This document shows, in pieces, positions 25,598-32,990 of a DNA stretch of 64,000 nt (positions within the stretch are counted from its first letter, which is position 1; each line of letters opens with the position of its first letter). The stretch is taken from assembly GCF_007829835.1 (NCBI RefSeq), contig NZ_VIWP01000001.1, positions 930,001-994,000 on the forward strand. The letters run 5' to 3'. The translations under genes and the position numbers were made by a program. Source of the DNA: Neorhizobium alkalisoli (GTDB lineage: Bacteria; Pseudomonadota; Alphaproteobacteria; Rhizobiales; Rhizobiaceae). The notes beneath the pieces were generated by a model that did not search any database, was not told the DNA's origin, and saw only the letters and a program-made list of their open reading frames with translations.

Positions 25598-26053
25598 TTA
25601 CACTGCGTCCTCGAGATCGGCCAGAATGGCGCGGATCCACGGAAGAGCGATATCTTCCGGCAGTTCGTCAGCGGTAGCGTTATGCGTAAGCCGCGTTCCG
25701 ACCTGCACCGCCTCGCGCGCAACCAGCGCCTCGGCCAGCTTCATCGAACCATGGGCGAAGGTTTCGGCATATTCGCTGTCGCCCAGGCCGAAAATGGCAA
25801 AGCGGACATGGGAGAGTTTTGGCGCAAGCGCTTCCAGCTTCGTCATGAACGGCTTTGCCGATGCCGGAACATCGCCATCGCCATAGGTTGAGCAGACAAT
25901 GACATGAAAATCCTGCCCATCCAGCCCGGCCGGGTCGATCGCGGCGAGGTCTGCGCAGGCGACGTCATGGTCGCCATCGAGCGCACTCTTGATATCGTCG
26001 GCCAGCATCGCGGCGTTGCCCGTTTCGGTGCCGTAGAGAACCGCTATCTTCAC
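25598..26053 (-). CDS. Flavodoxin (MioC-like)
   Basis: A 151-residue FMN electron carrier. The phosphate-binding loop YGTETGNA is at residues 7-14, with flavin-contacting loops STYGDGDVP and GLGDSEY. The frame is open 27 codons further, but the GTG at 26053 begins right at the first strand (VKIAVLYG), has GGGGAAGCAGG upstream, and overlaps the preceding stop by four bases. It is co-transcribed with an adrenodoxin-reductase-type flavoprotein and divergent from the split Rieske oxygenase genes. That suggests an NAD(P)H-reductase-flavodoxin-oxygenase chain. Confidence 0.9.
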   Translation of the reverse strand: MKIAVLYGTETGNAAMLADDIKSALDGDHDVACADLAAIDPAGLDGQDFHVIVCSTYGDGDVPASAKPFMTKLEALAPKLSHVRFAIFGLGDSEYAETFAHGSMKLAEALVAREAVQVGTRLTHNATADELPEDIALPWIRAILADLEDAV

Positions 26054-27282
26054 AATCCTGCTTCCCCTGATCCTGCGTGATTTGATCGGGCCGCCTGCAG
26101 CATCGCGTCGATCGACTGCAGTTTGGCCCGGCATCTTTCGTCATTGCGCCCGAGTAATTCGGCCGCCTCGATCCGCTGCCAGCCGGCATAATCAACGACA
26201 TCGGGCAGGTTTTCGAAGATTGCGGACCCGATCCGCCGGTTATCCGCCGCCAGTTCACCAAGTACCTGCGCCGCGATGGTCTGCGCAGACAGGCGCGCAT
26301 CGGGAATGGCACCTTTCGGGCCATGGCCAAACCATCCGGCGGAATAAAGGCGCGAGCCCGGCTTTCCGGCAGCGCCATCCGTTTCAGAGGCCCCAAGCTC
26401 GCCATTTGAAGCAAACCCCACGGCCGTCACGATGGACGAAGCCTCGATGATCTTTTCACCCTGCGGGCTGGCCACACGGAGCCCGGTCACATGGTCTGCT
26501 CCCTCAACCGAGAGCGGCACACGCGAAAAACAGAATTTTACCTCGATCGGCCCGCTGCCGATGCCGTCTATGCCTGCCAGCGCATCGATGCGTTTTTGCT
26601 CGTCGTCTCCATCGGCTTGACCGGGATCGGTTAGGCTGATGCGGACACGCGACAGGTTCGCCAGTTCGCGGATCATCAGCGGATCGAATTTGGCTTTAGC
26701 CCCGGGGGACCGCCCGAGCACGGTAATGCTGCGAAAACCATTGCCCGCGAGCCATGCCGTGGCTTCCGCGCCGAGATCCGAGCCCGCAAGTTCGCGCGGG
26801 GATTTGCTGAGGAGTCGCAGAAGGTCGATCGCGACATTGCCGTTGCCGACAATCAGCGGGTTTGGCCCCAATGCCGGCAGCGGATCCGCGAAAGGATGGC
26901 TCTGCAGGCTGCGAATGAGGGATCCGGCGCCGTAGACGCCCGGAAGATCATCCCCGGCTATGCCAAGCCGCCTGTCCTGTGAAAGACCGGCAGCCAGAAC
27001 AACCGCGTCATAGGCATCGCGCAACATATCCAGCGATAGATCGCGCCCGATATGAACGTTGCCGAAAAACCGCGCGCCCTGGCGTTCGAAAATGCGGGAA
27101 AACTGCCGCGTGATCGCCTTCGTGCCCTGATGATCGGGGGCGACGCCATAACGGATCAGCCCATAGGGCGTGGGCAGGCAATCGATCAGGGCGATTTCGA
27201 GGGCGGGCGCGTCCTTCAACAGAGACTGGGCGACAAAACAGCCCGCTGGCCCCGCACCGACAATCGCCACCTTCCCTCTCAT
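26050..27282 (-). CDS. Adrenodoxin-reductase-type FAD ferredoxin/flavodoxin-NADP reductase
   Basis: A 410-residue flavoprotein resembling mitochondrial adrenodoxin reductase and bacterial FprA. The FAD motif is VAIVGAGPAGCFVAQSLL (residues 5-22), the signature PTPYGLIRYGVAPDHQGTK is near residue 40, the NADP-binding region includes PLIVGNGNVAIDLLRLL, and the C-terminal SAGWFGHGPKGAIPD closes the FAD site. It would pass electrons from NADPH to the flavodoxin encoded immediately downstream (4-base overlap) or to an iron-sulfur protein. The ATG is preceded by GAAGGGA. It diverges from the Rieske protein gene at 27492. Confidence 0.9.
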   Translation of the reverse strand: MRGKVAIVGAGPAGCFVAQSLLKDAPALEIALIDCLPTPYGLIRYGVAPDHQGTKAITRQFSRIFERQGARFFGNVHIGRDLSLDMLRDAYDAVVLAAGLSQDRRLGIAGDDLPGVYGAGSLIRSLQSHPFADPLPALGPNPLIVGNGNVAIDLLRLLSKSPRELAGSDLGAEATAWLAGNGFRSITVLGRSPGAKAKFDPLMIRELANLSRVRISLTDPGQADGDDEQKRIDALAGIDGIGSGPIEVKFCFSRVPLSVEGADHVTGLRVASPQGEKIIEASSIVTAVGFASNGELGASETDGAAGKPGSRLYSAGWFGHGPKGAIPDARLSAQTIAAQVLGELAADNRRIGSAIFENLPDVVDYAGWQRIEAAELLGRNDERCRAKLQSIDAMLQAARSNHAGSGEAGL

Positions 27283-27380
27283 ACATCCCTTCCGACACGC
27301 CCTGTAGCAGACGCGGCTGTCTTCTATTGCACCAGCCCTGCGGTGCGCGGATCGCCGCCGCCATTGACAGGTTAGCGATA

Positions 27381-27422
27381 TGCGATATTGTTCGATAAAA
27401 CAACATCCGTGCTAATATCGCA
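27381..27422. promoter_or_regulatory. Nested palindromes in the flavoprotein/Rieske divergent promoter
   Basis: TGCGATATT (27381-27389) and AATATCGCA (27414-27422) are perfect 9-base inverted arms, 24 bases apart. A second pair, TTGTT (27388-27392) and AACAA (27399-27403), is nested inside. The block lies between start codons at 27282 (minus) and 27492 (plus), a good position for one operator controlling both. The IclR-family regulator at 29915 is the nearest candidate. The octamer TGCGATAT recurs at 32921 upstream of the enolase-family gene. Confidence 0.5.
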
Positions 27423-27491
27423 CAAAATGATTGCGGGACGTGGCTTTGTCAAGCGAACGGCCGCAGCGTTTAAAAGGGGAACGTGGGAACA

Positions 27492-27899
27492 ATGGCGAAT
27501 GCGCAGCGTGAGATGCCCGTCCTGCCGGAGGCATGGACATGGATCGCAAACAGCAGCGATCTCGATGGTCCGAGGCCGGTTATTCCGATCACGATCTACG
27601 GCCAGAGGCTGGTTCTGTTTCGCGACGACGAAGGCAAGCTCGGGCTGATCGAACGCCACTGTCCGCATCGCGGCGCCGACATGTGTTTCGGGCGCAGGGA
27701 AGACAACGGATTGCGCTGTCCCTTCCATGGCTGGCTTTTCGACCGCAACGGCCAGTGCATAGAGCAGCCCGCGGAGCCTGCGGATTCCACGCTTTACAAG
27801 ACGATCAAGCTTCCGAGCTATCCGGTCGTCGAAAAGAACGGTGCCGTCATGGCCTTTCTCGGCAGCGGCGAACCGCCGGCTGAAGACAATATTGCCTGA
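27492..27899 (+). CDS. Stand-alone Rieske [2Fe-2S] domain protein
   Basis: A 135-residue protein consisting only of a Rieske iron-sulfur domain. The ligands are Cys57 and His59 (RHCPHRGADM) and Cys76 and His79 (LRCPFHGWLF), i.e. C-X-H-X16-C-X2-H. It does not look like a small Rieske ferredoxin: it resembles the N-terminal Rieske domain of a phthalate-dioxygenase-type oxygenase alpha subunit, including the trailing CIEQPAEPADST and SYPVVEKNGAVMAFLGSGEP. The next gene encodes such an alpha subunit without its Rieske ligands. Start ATG 27492 is preferred; a GTG three codons earlier (27483) is possible. Confidence 0.85.
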   Translation: MANAQREMPVLPEAWTWIANSSDLDGPRPVIPITIYGQRLVLFRDDEGKLGLIERHCPHRGADMCFGRREDNGLRCPFHGWLFDRNGQCIEQPAEPADSTLYKTIKLPSYPVVEKNGAVMAFLGSGEPPAEDNIA

Positions 27900-27972
27900 A
27901 TACCCGGCCCCGCAACCGTATCTCTCTTTTTCCATCGATGGCTATGAATACCTTTAAGCAAAGGAATGCAGC

Positions 27973-29199
27973 ATGATCAGCCAGAAACTGAATGACCAGA
28001 TCACCCGTATCGGACCTGCGACGCCGGCCGGTGAAGTCATGCGGCGATACTGGCAGCCTGCGGCCCTTTCCGACGAGGTCGTCGGCGCGGATCCGATGGT
28101 TCCGGTCAATCTGATGGGAGAGAGGCTGGTCCTGCTGCGCGATCCAACCGGCAGCTTCGTTCTGGCAGAGCGCGTTGCAACGGCGGATGAAGCGCCGGCC
28201 TTCCACCCGGATCGGGATGCGATCAGGCTGGTGGAAGGCGGCGCCGTCTACCCGGTCATAGAGAAAAAAGGTGTCTTCTTCACCTATATGGGACCGGGCG
28301 AGGCGCCTGAATTTCCGAATTTCGACTGTTTTCGCGCTCCCGACAGCCATGTCTTCGCCTTCAAGGGGCTCTGGGAATGCAACTGGCTGCAGGCGCTCGA
28401 AGTCGGCATCGATCCGGCGCATGCCTCCTTCCTGCATCGTTTTCTACAGGATGAGGATCCGGCCGACAGCTATGGCAAGCAGTTCCGCGACAAGGCCGGT
28501 CATACCGATATGCCGATGACGCAGGTCCTGCGCGAATATCCGCGTCCCGATATCGAGGTCGAGGAAACCGATTTCGGCCTGAAAATCACGGCGCTGCGCC
28601 ATATGGCCAATGACCTGACCCATGTCCGCGTCACGAACCAGATCTTTCCCGGCGCAATCTGCATTCCGATGTCGCGCGAGATGACGATCACCCAATGGCA
28701 TGTGCCGGTGGATGACCAGACCTGCTACTGGTACACGATCTTCACCAGCTTCGCGAAGCCGGTCGACAAGGAGCTGATGCGCAACCAGCGCCTGAAGGAA
28801 CACCGCCTGCCGGATTACGCTCCGCTCAAAAACCGGGAGAACAATTATCACTACAATCCCGAGGAACAGGAAAAGCTGACCTATACCGGCATGGGTCTCG
28901 ACATCAACGTCCACGACCAGTGGGCGGTCGAGGGTCTCGGCCCGATCCAGGATCGCACACGCGAACATCTTGGCCGCGGCGATGCGGCAATCGTCCGTTA
29001 CCGGCTGATGCTCCGAAAGGCGATCAAGGCCGTGGAAACGAGCCGTGAGGACGGGTTGCTGATGCGCGACAAGTCCGCGGCTGCGATCATCGGTCCGCTT
29101 TCCAACGATGCCATCACATCCACCGGCAACTGGCTGGAAGCAAGCCGGCAGGCGGATATGCAACGCCGGGCCGAATGCCCCTGGGATGCAAGTGTGTGA
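27973..29199 (+). CDS. Ring-hydroxylating oxygenase alpha subunit lacking the Rieske cluster ligands
   Basis: A 408-residue protein of the phthalate 4,5-dioxygenase type. The N-terminus (ITRIGPATPAGEVMRRYWQP) and the catalytic domain are normal: ECNWLQALEVGIDPAH begins the mononuclear iron site with Asp147, His150 and His155 (D-X2-H-X4-H). Between FVLAER (about 62-67) and AVYPVIEKKG (91-100), where relatives carry about 55 residues with C-X-H and C-X2-H, there are only 23 residues (VATADEAPAFHPD...) with no cysteine. It therefore cannot bind its own Rieske cluster and probably depends on the Rieske protein encoded 73 bases upstream. Substrate unknown. Confidence 0.85.
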   Translation: MISQKLNDQITRIGPATPAGEVMRRYWQPAALSDEVVGADPMVPVNLMGERLVLLRDPTGSFVLAERVATADEAPAFHPDRDAIRLVEGGAVYPVIEKKGVFFTYMGPGEAPEFPNFDCFRAPDSHVFAFKGLWECNWLQALEVGIDPAHASFLHRFLQDEDPADSYGKQFRDKAGHTDMPMTQVLREYPRPDIEVEETDFGLKITALRHMANDLTHVRVTNQIFPGAICIPMSREMTITQWHVPVDDQTCYWYTIFTSFAKPVDKELMRNQRLKEHRLPDYAPLKNRENNYHYNPEEQEKLTYTGMGLDINVHDQWAVEGLGPIQDRTREHLGRGDAAIVRYRLMLRKAIKAVETSREDGLLMRDKSAAAIIGPLSNDAITSTGNWLEASRQADMQRRAECPWDASV

Positions 29200-29888
29200 T
29201 GCAGTCGCGTGAACCGCTGCCGGAGAAGGCGGAAAGCACCGATCTTGCCGTCTGGCCGGTCGATGGCCACACCTTTGAAGACATACTCGACGGCTATTTT
29301 CCGCTGAATGAATCGGTTCGGCAGATGATGGCGCGGCACCAGTTCATCTTCATGAGGATTTCGATCCTTCATGCGCCGGTAATGAACATTCACGGACTGG
29401 CGCCAACCGAGCCGGTGCCGCTCTATCTGCGAAAAATCTATGCCGGCATGATCGACAGTATGGTGATCACCGCCGAGCGATCCGTCGATGGGATGCAGAT
29501 GAGCGGTTCGGGCGCTTGGATGTGGGTCGACGGAACGGAGGAGACGCAGCATTTTCCGGCGTCGACCCGTCTCGGCGAGCCGGCCTTCGTTCGCGGTATC
29601 GGCATCCGCAGCATGAAAGCCGACGACAACCTCACCTCGCCGGCCAACGTTGCGATCCTGCGGCTTGATGGTGGTATTGCGGAAGAGTCTGCGGTCGCGA
29701 ATGCGCTCTCCCGGCTTGGCTGGTCCAGCGGACGAGCATGGCCACTCGAGACGGATCATGCGGGCGGCATAAAACGCTCGACCGCTACCGATGCCGCTCA
29801 CCGCGATGCGAGCGGCAGCCGCCTCCTGATCAACACGAGCGAGGATCAGCTCGATGCGAAAACCCTGGAACTCAGCCGGCTGGTGTAA
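29199..29888 (+). CDS. Unrecognised protein coupled to the split Rieske oxygenase
   Basis: A 229-residue soluble protein. No family is recognised. The ATG overlaps the stop of the oxygenase gene by one base (TGATG), so it is translationally coupled and should serve the same process. Visible features are an N-terminal VWPVDGHTFEDILDGYFPL, a central region with MRISILHAPVMNIHG and PVPLYLRKIYAGMIDS, a Trp-rich SGSGAWMWVDG, and a polar C-terminus of about 60 residues that looks poorly ordered. There are no signal peptide, membrane helices or metal-binding cysteines. It could be an oxygenase small subunit or an assembly factor. It converges with the IclR gene. Confidence 0.75.
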   Translation: MQSREPLPEKAESTDLAVWPVDGHTFEDILDGYFPLNESVRQMMARHQFIFMRISILHAPVMNIHGLAPTEPVPLYLRKIYAGMIDSMVITAERSVDGMQMSGSGAWMWVDGTEETQHFPASTRLGEPAFVRGIGIRSMKADDNLTSPANVAILRLDGGIAEESAVANALSRLGWSSGRAWPLETDHAGGIKRSTATDAAHRDASGSRLLINTSEDQLDAKTLELSRLV

Positions 29889-29914
29889 TCAGTCAAAGGC
29901 CGAATGGAAGCCGG

Positions 29915-30694
29915 CTAAAGAAGTGCGGCGATCGTTTTCGAACATTCGCGCAGCGTATCGACCACGCGATTGAAATAATCCTTCTCCATCAGGCGGGCGC
30001 TATTGCCGGAAATGCCGACGGAGGCGATTTCGCCCGATGCCGAACGGGCCGAAATCGCGATCGCTGCAACGCCGGCCTCGAACTCGCCGTCGACCAGGGC
30101 AAACCCCCGCTCGGCCGTCAGCGCGATATCCTGCGCAATCGCCTTGCGGTCGAGCAATGTCGTCGATGTAAACCGTTCGACCGGGGCGGTCGCGACCAGT
30201 TCCTCAATTCTCTCCGGGCTGCTGGCGGCGACGAGCGCCCGGCCGATGGCCGATTGCAGCAGCGGCACCCGGCTACCGACGGTAAAACCGATACTGGCCG
30301 GCTTCGTGTCGTTTCCGGCATGGGCGACATAGACGGCATCATTCTCGTCGATCATCGCCATGGAGATCGCATCGGAGAGCTGGTGGGAAAAGGAGCGCAG
30401 CACCGGTTCGATCGTCTTGCCGAACTTACGGCCCTGCAGGAAGCCGCTGGCCAGAACGAGAATACGCGGCGTCAGCGAAAACACCCGGTCCTCCTGCTTG
30501 ACGTAACCGAGATGAAGCAGCGTCAGGACCAGCCGGCGGGCCGAAGCGCGGTCGAGACCCGTCACTTTGGCGATCTGCGGCAAGGTCAGATGCGTCGTCT
30601 CGCTGTCGAATGCCTTCAGCACGTTCATGCCCTTGACGAAAGTCAGGGATATATCCTTGTCCGTAAGCTCTCGCTGCGAGGAGCTTTTATCCAT
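29915..30694 (-). CDS. IclR-family transcriptional regulator (PcaR/PobR-like)
   Basis: A 259-residue IclR regulator. The winged helix-turn-helix spans about 15-75 (FVKGMNVLKAFD, PQIAKVTGLDRASARRLVLT) and the ligand-binding domain follows (SVGISGNSARL near the C-terminus). The KGMNVLKAFD opening and ASARRLVLTL helix are usual in the aromatic-catabolism subgroup that includes PcaR, PobR and PcaU. It is convergent with the split Rieske oxygenase operon and lies downstream of the DMT/enolase genes on the same strand, so it is the likely controller of this catabolic block. Confidence 0.92.
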   Translation of the reverse strand: MDKSSSQRELTDKDISLTFVKGMNVLKAFDSETTHLTLPQIAKVTGLDRASARRLVLTLLHLGYVKQEDRVFSLTPRILVLASGFLQGRKFGKTIEPVLRSFSHQLSDAISMAMIDENDAVYVAHAGNDTKPASIGFTVGSRVPLLQSAIGRALVAASSPERIEELVATAPVERFTSTTLLDRKAIAQDIALTAERGFALVDGEFEAGVAAIAISARSASGEIASVGISGNSARLMEKDYFNRVVDTLRECSKTIAALL

Positions 30695-30783
30695 TCCAGA
30701 TCCCCTGGTTCCGGCATTGCTTGGCTGGTCGCGGCAATAGGTAGCCTATGGGGCGTGAGAGGTCGAGCGCCTTCGGAAAACGA

Positions 30784-31671
30784 TCACGCCGCGCGGCTTT
30801 TCAGCCTCTGTTCGCGGATGAAGATGAACAGGCCAGACGCCACGATCAGGACGGCGCCCAGCATCAGGCCGAACCTCGGCAACTCGTCGAAGAACAGCCA
30901 GCCGAACACCACCGCCCAGACGAGCAGCGTATATTGCAGCGGCGCCACCGTCGCCGCATCCGAGATTTTGAGCGCCCGGTTGACCAGCATGTGGGCCGCC
31001 ATGGCGACGATGCCGAGCATGCCAAGCAGCACGAGATCGCGTCCGGACTCGATCGGCGCCCAGCCGACCGGCGCGAAGACGAGGCCGGCAAGCCCGGCAC
31101 CGCCGACCTGGAAAAACACCAGCGTGCTGTCCGGCGTGCCTTTCAAAAAGCGGCCGGAGATCAGCATGAAGGCAAAGGCGGCGCTGCCGGCAATCGAGAT
31201 CATCGCCGGCCAGGTGAACATGGCGCTGGAGGGTTCGAGCGCCAGGATCACGCCGATGAAACCCACCGCGATCGCCGTCCAGCGTCGCCAGCCCACCTTT
31301 TCACCGAGCAGAAACGGCGAGCAGGCCGCGACATAGATCGGGGCCGCGAGCCAGAAGGTCATCACATCCGCCAGCGGCAGATAGATCACCGCCCAGTAGA
31401 AGCAGAAAACCTCCGCCGTCGAAAAGAAGACGCGGGACAGCTGCATCAGCGGCCGCTCCACCCTGAACAGTTTACCGAAGCCGGCAAACCAGACCATCGG
31501 CACGAGGATGAAAAGTGCCGCCGCGCTGCGCAGAAAGATCAGCTGGCCGAGCCCGTAGGTCGAGATCAGCCATTTGCCCATGGCATCGTTGAGCGAGAAC
31601 ATCAGCATGCCCAAAAGCATGAGAAGCGGTCCGGCAGCCGCGCCGGAAACAACCGAAGACTTGAACATCAT
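30784..31671 (-). CDS. EamA/DMT-superfamily transporter
   Basis: A 295-residue inner-membrane protein with ten predicted helices in two five-helix EamA repeats. Typical pieces are MLMFSLNDAMGKWLIS, FLRSAAALFILVPM, WAVIYLPLADVMTFWLAAPI, FLLGEKVGWRRW and the second-repeat APLQYTLLVWAVVFGWLFFD. These permeases move metabolites, often exporting. Two adjacent Met codons (31671, 31668) are possible starts. It lies nine bases downstream of the enolase-superfamily gene and must be co-transcribed, suggesting it carries that enzyme's substrate or product. Confidence 0.88.
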   Translation of the reverse strand: MMFKSSVVSGAAAGPLLMLLGMLMFSLNDAMGKWLISTYGLGQLIFLRSAAALFILVPMVWFAGFGKLFRVERPLMQLSRVFFSTAEVFCFYWAVIYLPLADVMTFWLAAPIYVAACSPFLLGEKVGWRRWTAIAVGFIGVILALEPSSAMFTWPAMISIAGSAAFAFMLISGRFLKGTPDSTLVFFQVGGAGLAGLVFAPVGWAPIESGRDLVLLGMLGIVAMAAHMLVNRALKISDAATVAPLQYTLLVWAVVFGWLFFDELPRFGLMLGAVLIVASGLFIFIREQRLKSRAA

Positions 31672-31680
31672 CCAGCGAGA

Positions 31681-32883
31681 TCAGAGAGAGGATTGGTCGG
31701 AGATGCGACGGCTGACGGTGAAGGCGCGCTCAAGCTCGGGATTGAGCTCCATGCCGAGCCCCGGTCCCGGCGGAACCGTGATCATGCCGTTTTTCACTTC
31801 CGGAAGTGCGGTCACCAGATCGCGATACCAGGTCTTGTAAAAGGCACGCACGCTTTCCTGCACCAGAGCGTTCGGCGCATTCAGCGAAAGATGGGTCGAG
31901 GCGCAAAGCACGACCGGCCCCGTGCAATCATGCGGCGCCACCGGCAGATGCCAGGCCTCCGCCATCGAGGCGATCTTGCGGGATTCGGAAAGGCCGCCGC
32001 ACCAGGAAATGTCGAGCATGACGATGCCGGCCGCCCCGGTTTCGAGATAGTCGCGAAAACCCCAGCGGCTGGCGAGCGTCTCCGAGGCCGAGATCGGCGC
32101 CGGCGACACTTCCGCATAACGCTTGAGGCTGGACAGGCTGTCCATCTTGATCGGGTCTTCGTGCCAAAAAGTCTGGTAGGGCGTCAGCGCCTTGGCGATC
32201 TGCATGGCCGGCAGAAGCTGCCACATCGAGTGGAACTCGACCATGATATCCATCCGGTCGCCGACGGCCTTGCGGATCTTTTCGAACGGTTCGAGCGCCG
32301 ATTTCAGATCCGGCATGGAGATATACTGGCCGCGCGTCCGCTCTGCCGCCGCATCGAAGGGCCAGATCTTCATGGCGGTGATGCCCTCTTCGAGCAGCGA
32401 TTCCGCCAGCTCATCGGCGCGGTGCAGGAAGCCGTTCAGGTCGTCATATTGCTTGCCTTCCGACAAGCCGTAATTGGCCGTCGCCTGTCCGGTCGCCTTC
32501 TTGATATATTCGGTGCCGGCGCAGGTATTGTAGGTGCGGATTTCCCGGCGCGAAAAACCGCCGAGCAGCTGGGCGATGGGCTGACCCGTCGCTTTCCCAA
32601 AAATATCCCAGAGCGCGATATCGAAGGCGGAATTGCCCCGCACCTCCGCTCCCGAAGAACGGAAGCCGACATAACCGACCAGATCCTGCGCAAGCTTGTC
32701 GATGGCGAGCGGATCGTGTCCGATCACCCGTGGCGCGACATATTCGTGGATATAGGCTTCGACCGTCTCTGCGCCGAAAAAGGTCTCTCCAAGACCGGTG
32801 ATACCCTCATCCGTATGCACCAGGACCCAGAGCAGGTTGGCGCGTTCAGCAACGCGCACCGTCTCAAGACTTGTTATTCTCAT
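31681..32883 (-). CDS. Enolase-superfamily enzyme (mandelate racemase/muconate lactonizing type)
   Basis: A 400-residue member of the mandelate racemase branch of the enolase superfamily, probably a sugar-acid dehydratase or racemase. The capping domain is N-terminal (RITSLETVRVAERANLLWVL) and the barrel carries the three Mg2+ ligands as Glu in DIMVEFHSMW, Glu in WHEDPIKM and Glu in ISASETLASR. A His in the VAPHDCTGPV loop is a likely catalytic base. The start at 32883 (GGGAGG upstream) is preferred over a non-ATG start at 32904. It is co-transcribed with the DMT permease. Substrate assignment needs closer relatives than can be judged here. Confidence 0.88.
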   Translation of the reverse strand: MRITSLETVRVAERANLLWVLVHTDEGITGLGETFFGAETVEAYIHEYVAPRVIGHDPLAIDKLAQDLVGYVGFRSSGAEVRGNSAFDIALWDIFGKATGQPIAQLLGGFSRREIRTYNTCAGTEYIKKATGQATANYGLSEGKQYDDLNGFLHRADELAESLLEEGITAMKIWPFDAAAERTRGQYISMPDLKSALEPFEKIRKAVGDRMDIMVEFHSMWQLLPAMQIAKALTPYQTFWHEDPIKMDSLSSLKRYAEVSPAPISASETLASRWGFRDYLETGAAGIVMLDISWCGGLSESRKIASMAEAWHLPVAPHDCTGPVVLCASTHLSLNAPNALVQESVRAFYKTWYRDLVTALPEVKNGMITVPPGPGLGMELNPELERAFTVSRRISDQSSL

Positions 32884-32917
32884 GGACCATCCTCCCTGGC
32901 GCATTTCGAATCTAAGT

Positions 32918-32930
32918 TATTGCGATATAA
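32918..32930. promoter_or_regulatory. Promoter-proximal TGCGATAT motif upstream of the enolase-family gene
   Basis: ttaTGCGATATaa lies about 40 bases ahead of the enolase-family start (32883). The octamer TGCGATAT is the same as the arm of the palindrome at 27381, which may link both operons to one regulator such as the IclR protein at 29915. Only one arm is visible here. Confidence 0.3.
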
Positions 32931-32990
32931 AATGGAAATTGGCGGAAAGGCCAGCCGCTTCGAACCACGGTCCGGAAAATCTCCTCTCGC

